Of a stretch of 5,448 nucleotides of DNA, positions 5,082-5,448 are shown one piece after another. The stretch covers positions 1-5,448 of the forward strand of contig CAZWAR010000152.1 of NCBI GenBank assembly GCA_964631965.1. Reading direction: 5' to 3'. A program made the translations under genes and the position numbers. The notes beneath the pieces are model-generated. The model was given only the letters and a program-made list of their open reading frames with translations. It made no database searches and was not told the DNA's origin. Source of the DNA: CAIQPS01 sp964631965. Its GTDB lineage: Bacteria; Actinomycetota; Thermoleophilia; RBG-16-64-13. The stretch's first letter is position 1; the number at the start of each line of letters is the position of its first letter.

Positions 5082-5448
5082 GTGACGGAGGGATCCCGCT
5101 CTGCATACGAGTTCTCGTACCGGCGTTCGCTCGAGGACCCCGACGGCTTCTGGGGCGATGCCGCCGGGGCGATCCATTGGGATCACACATGGAACCGAGT
5201 CGTCGACAGATCGGCTCCTCCCTTCTACAAGTGGTTCCAGGGCGGTCGGCTCAACACCTGCTACAACTGTCTCGACCTCCATGTCAAAGCCGGCCTGGGC
5301 GACCAGACGGCCGTGATCTACGAGAGTCCCGTCACCGGAAGTTCGGCCTGCTTCACCTATGCAGAAGTCCTTGATGTGGTGTCCCGATTCGCCGGTGTGC
5401 TGTCCGGCCTCGGGGTGGGCAAGGGCGACCGGGTCCTCATCTACATGC
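5082..5448 (+). CDS. prpE: propionyl-CoA synthetase-like AMP-forming ligase, N-terminal part, cut by window edge
   Basis: The frame begins at GTG 5082, just after an in-frame stop at 5070-5072, and is open to the right edge with 122 residues visible. The sequence fits the N-terminal region of AMP-forming acyl-CoA synthetases, closest to propionyl-CoA synthetase. YRRSLEDPDGFW (13-24) opens the acetyl-CoA-synthetase N-terminal domain. Then come APPFYKWFQGGRLNTCYN (45-62), LDLHV, GDQTAVIYESPVTG (73-86), FTYAEVLD (91-98), and LGVGKGDRVLIYM (110-122), the start of the AMP-binding domain. Family members are about 600-650 residues, so roughly four fifths is missing, including the ATP-binding and catalytic Lys motifs. 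The enzyme would activate propionate (or acetate or a related short acid) with ATP and CoA in the cytoplasm. Substrate choice between propionate and acetate cannot be decided from this part. It is transcribed away from the kinase-like gene. Confidence 0.88.
   Translation, partial: MTEGSRSAYEFSYRRSLEDPDGFWGDAAGAIHWDHTWNRVVDRSAPPFYKWFQGGRLNTCYNCLDLHVKAGLGDQTAVIYESPVTGSSACFTYAEVLDVVSRFAGVLSGLGVGKGDRVLIYM

Overview
This is a high-GC window with several GTG starts, good Shine-Dalgarno sequences and TANNNT-type -10 boxes. It also has a lipoprotein with a long Thr-rich linker. Together these suggest an actinobacterium, possibly of the Acidimicrobiia type. That placement is an inference from style, not from a marker gene. 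No rRNA, tRNA, CRISPR array, insertion sequence or phage gene was found.

Left part (1-1914): a run of short + strand genes that I cannot name. It opens with the C-terminal end of a protein whose reading frame runs off the left edge. Its conserved tail (GW.KFY.KYP...LSRVGF...DG.W) recalls a widespread family of uncharacterised bacterial proteins. Next come a 46-residue single-span membrane protein (GTG start, 448-588), a 118-residue protein with about three spans (GTG start, 787-1143) and a 175-residue protein with about four spans (1387-1914). The last one may be translated from a leaderless mRNA. The gaps between them hold a perfect 9-bp tandem repeat and short hairpins.

Middle (1915-4216): a 376-residue lipoprotein with a lipobox, a Thr-rich linker and an unidentified, probably beta-rich domain. 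A perfect 8-bp dyad lies just upstream of it. About 55 bases downstream is a confidently recognised member of the 4,5-dihydroxyphthalate decarboxylase / substrate-binding-fold family. It has no signal peptide and no phthalate or ABC-transporter genes beside it.

Right part (4217-5448): a cytidylate-kinase-like protein on the - strand converges on the decarboxylase-like gene with an 18-base gap. It diverges across a 172-base promoter region from a + strand propionyl-CoA synthetase-like gene (prpE type). That gene starts at GTG 5082 and is cut by the right edge.

The right half looks like ordinary metabolic chromosome. I see no sign of a new multi-gene system. The least explained material is the string of small membrane proteins on the left and the regulatory-looking repeats before the 1387 and 2038 genes.
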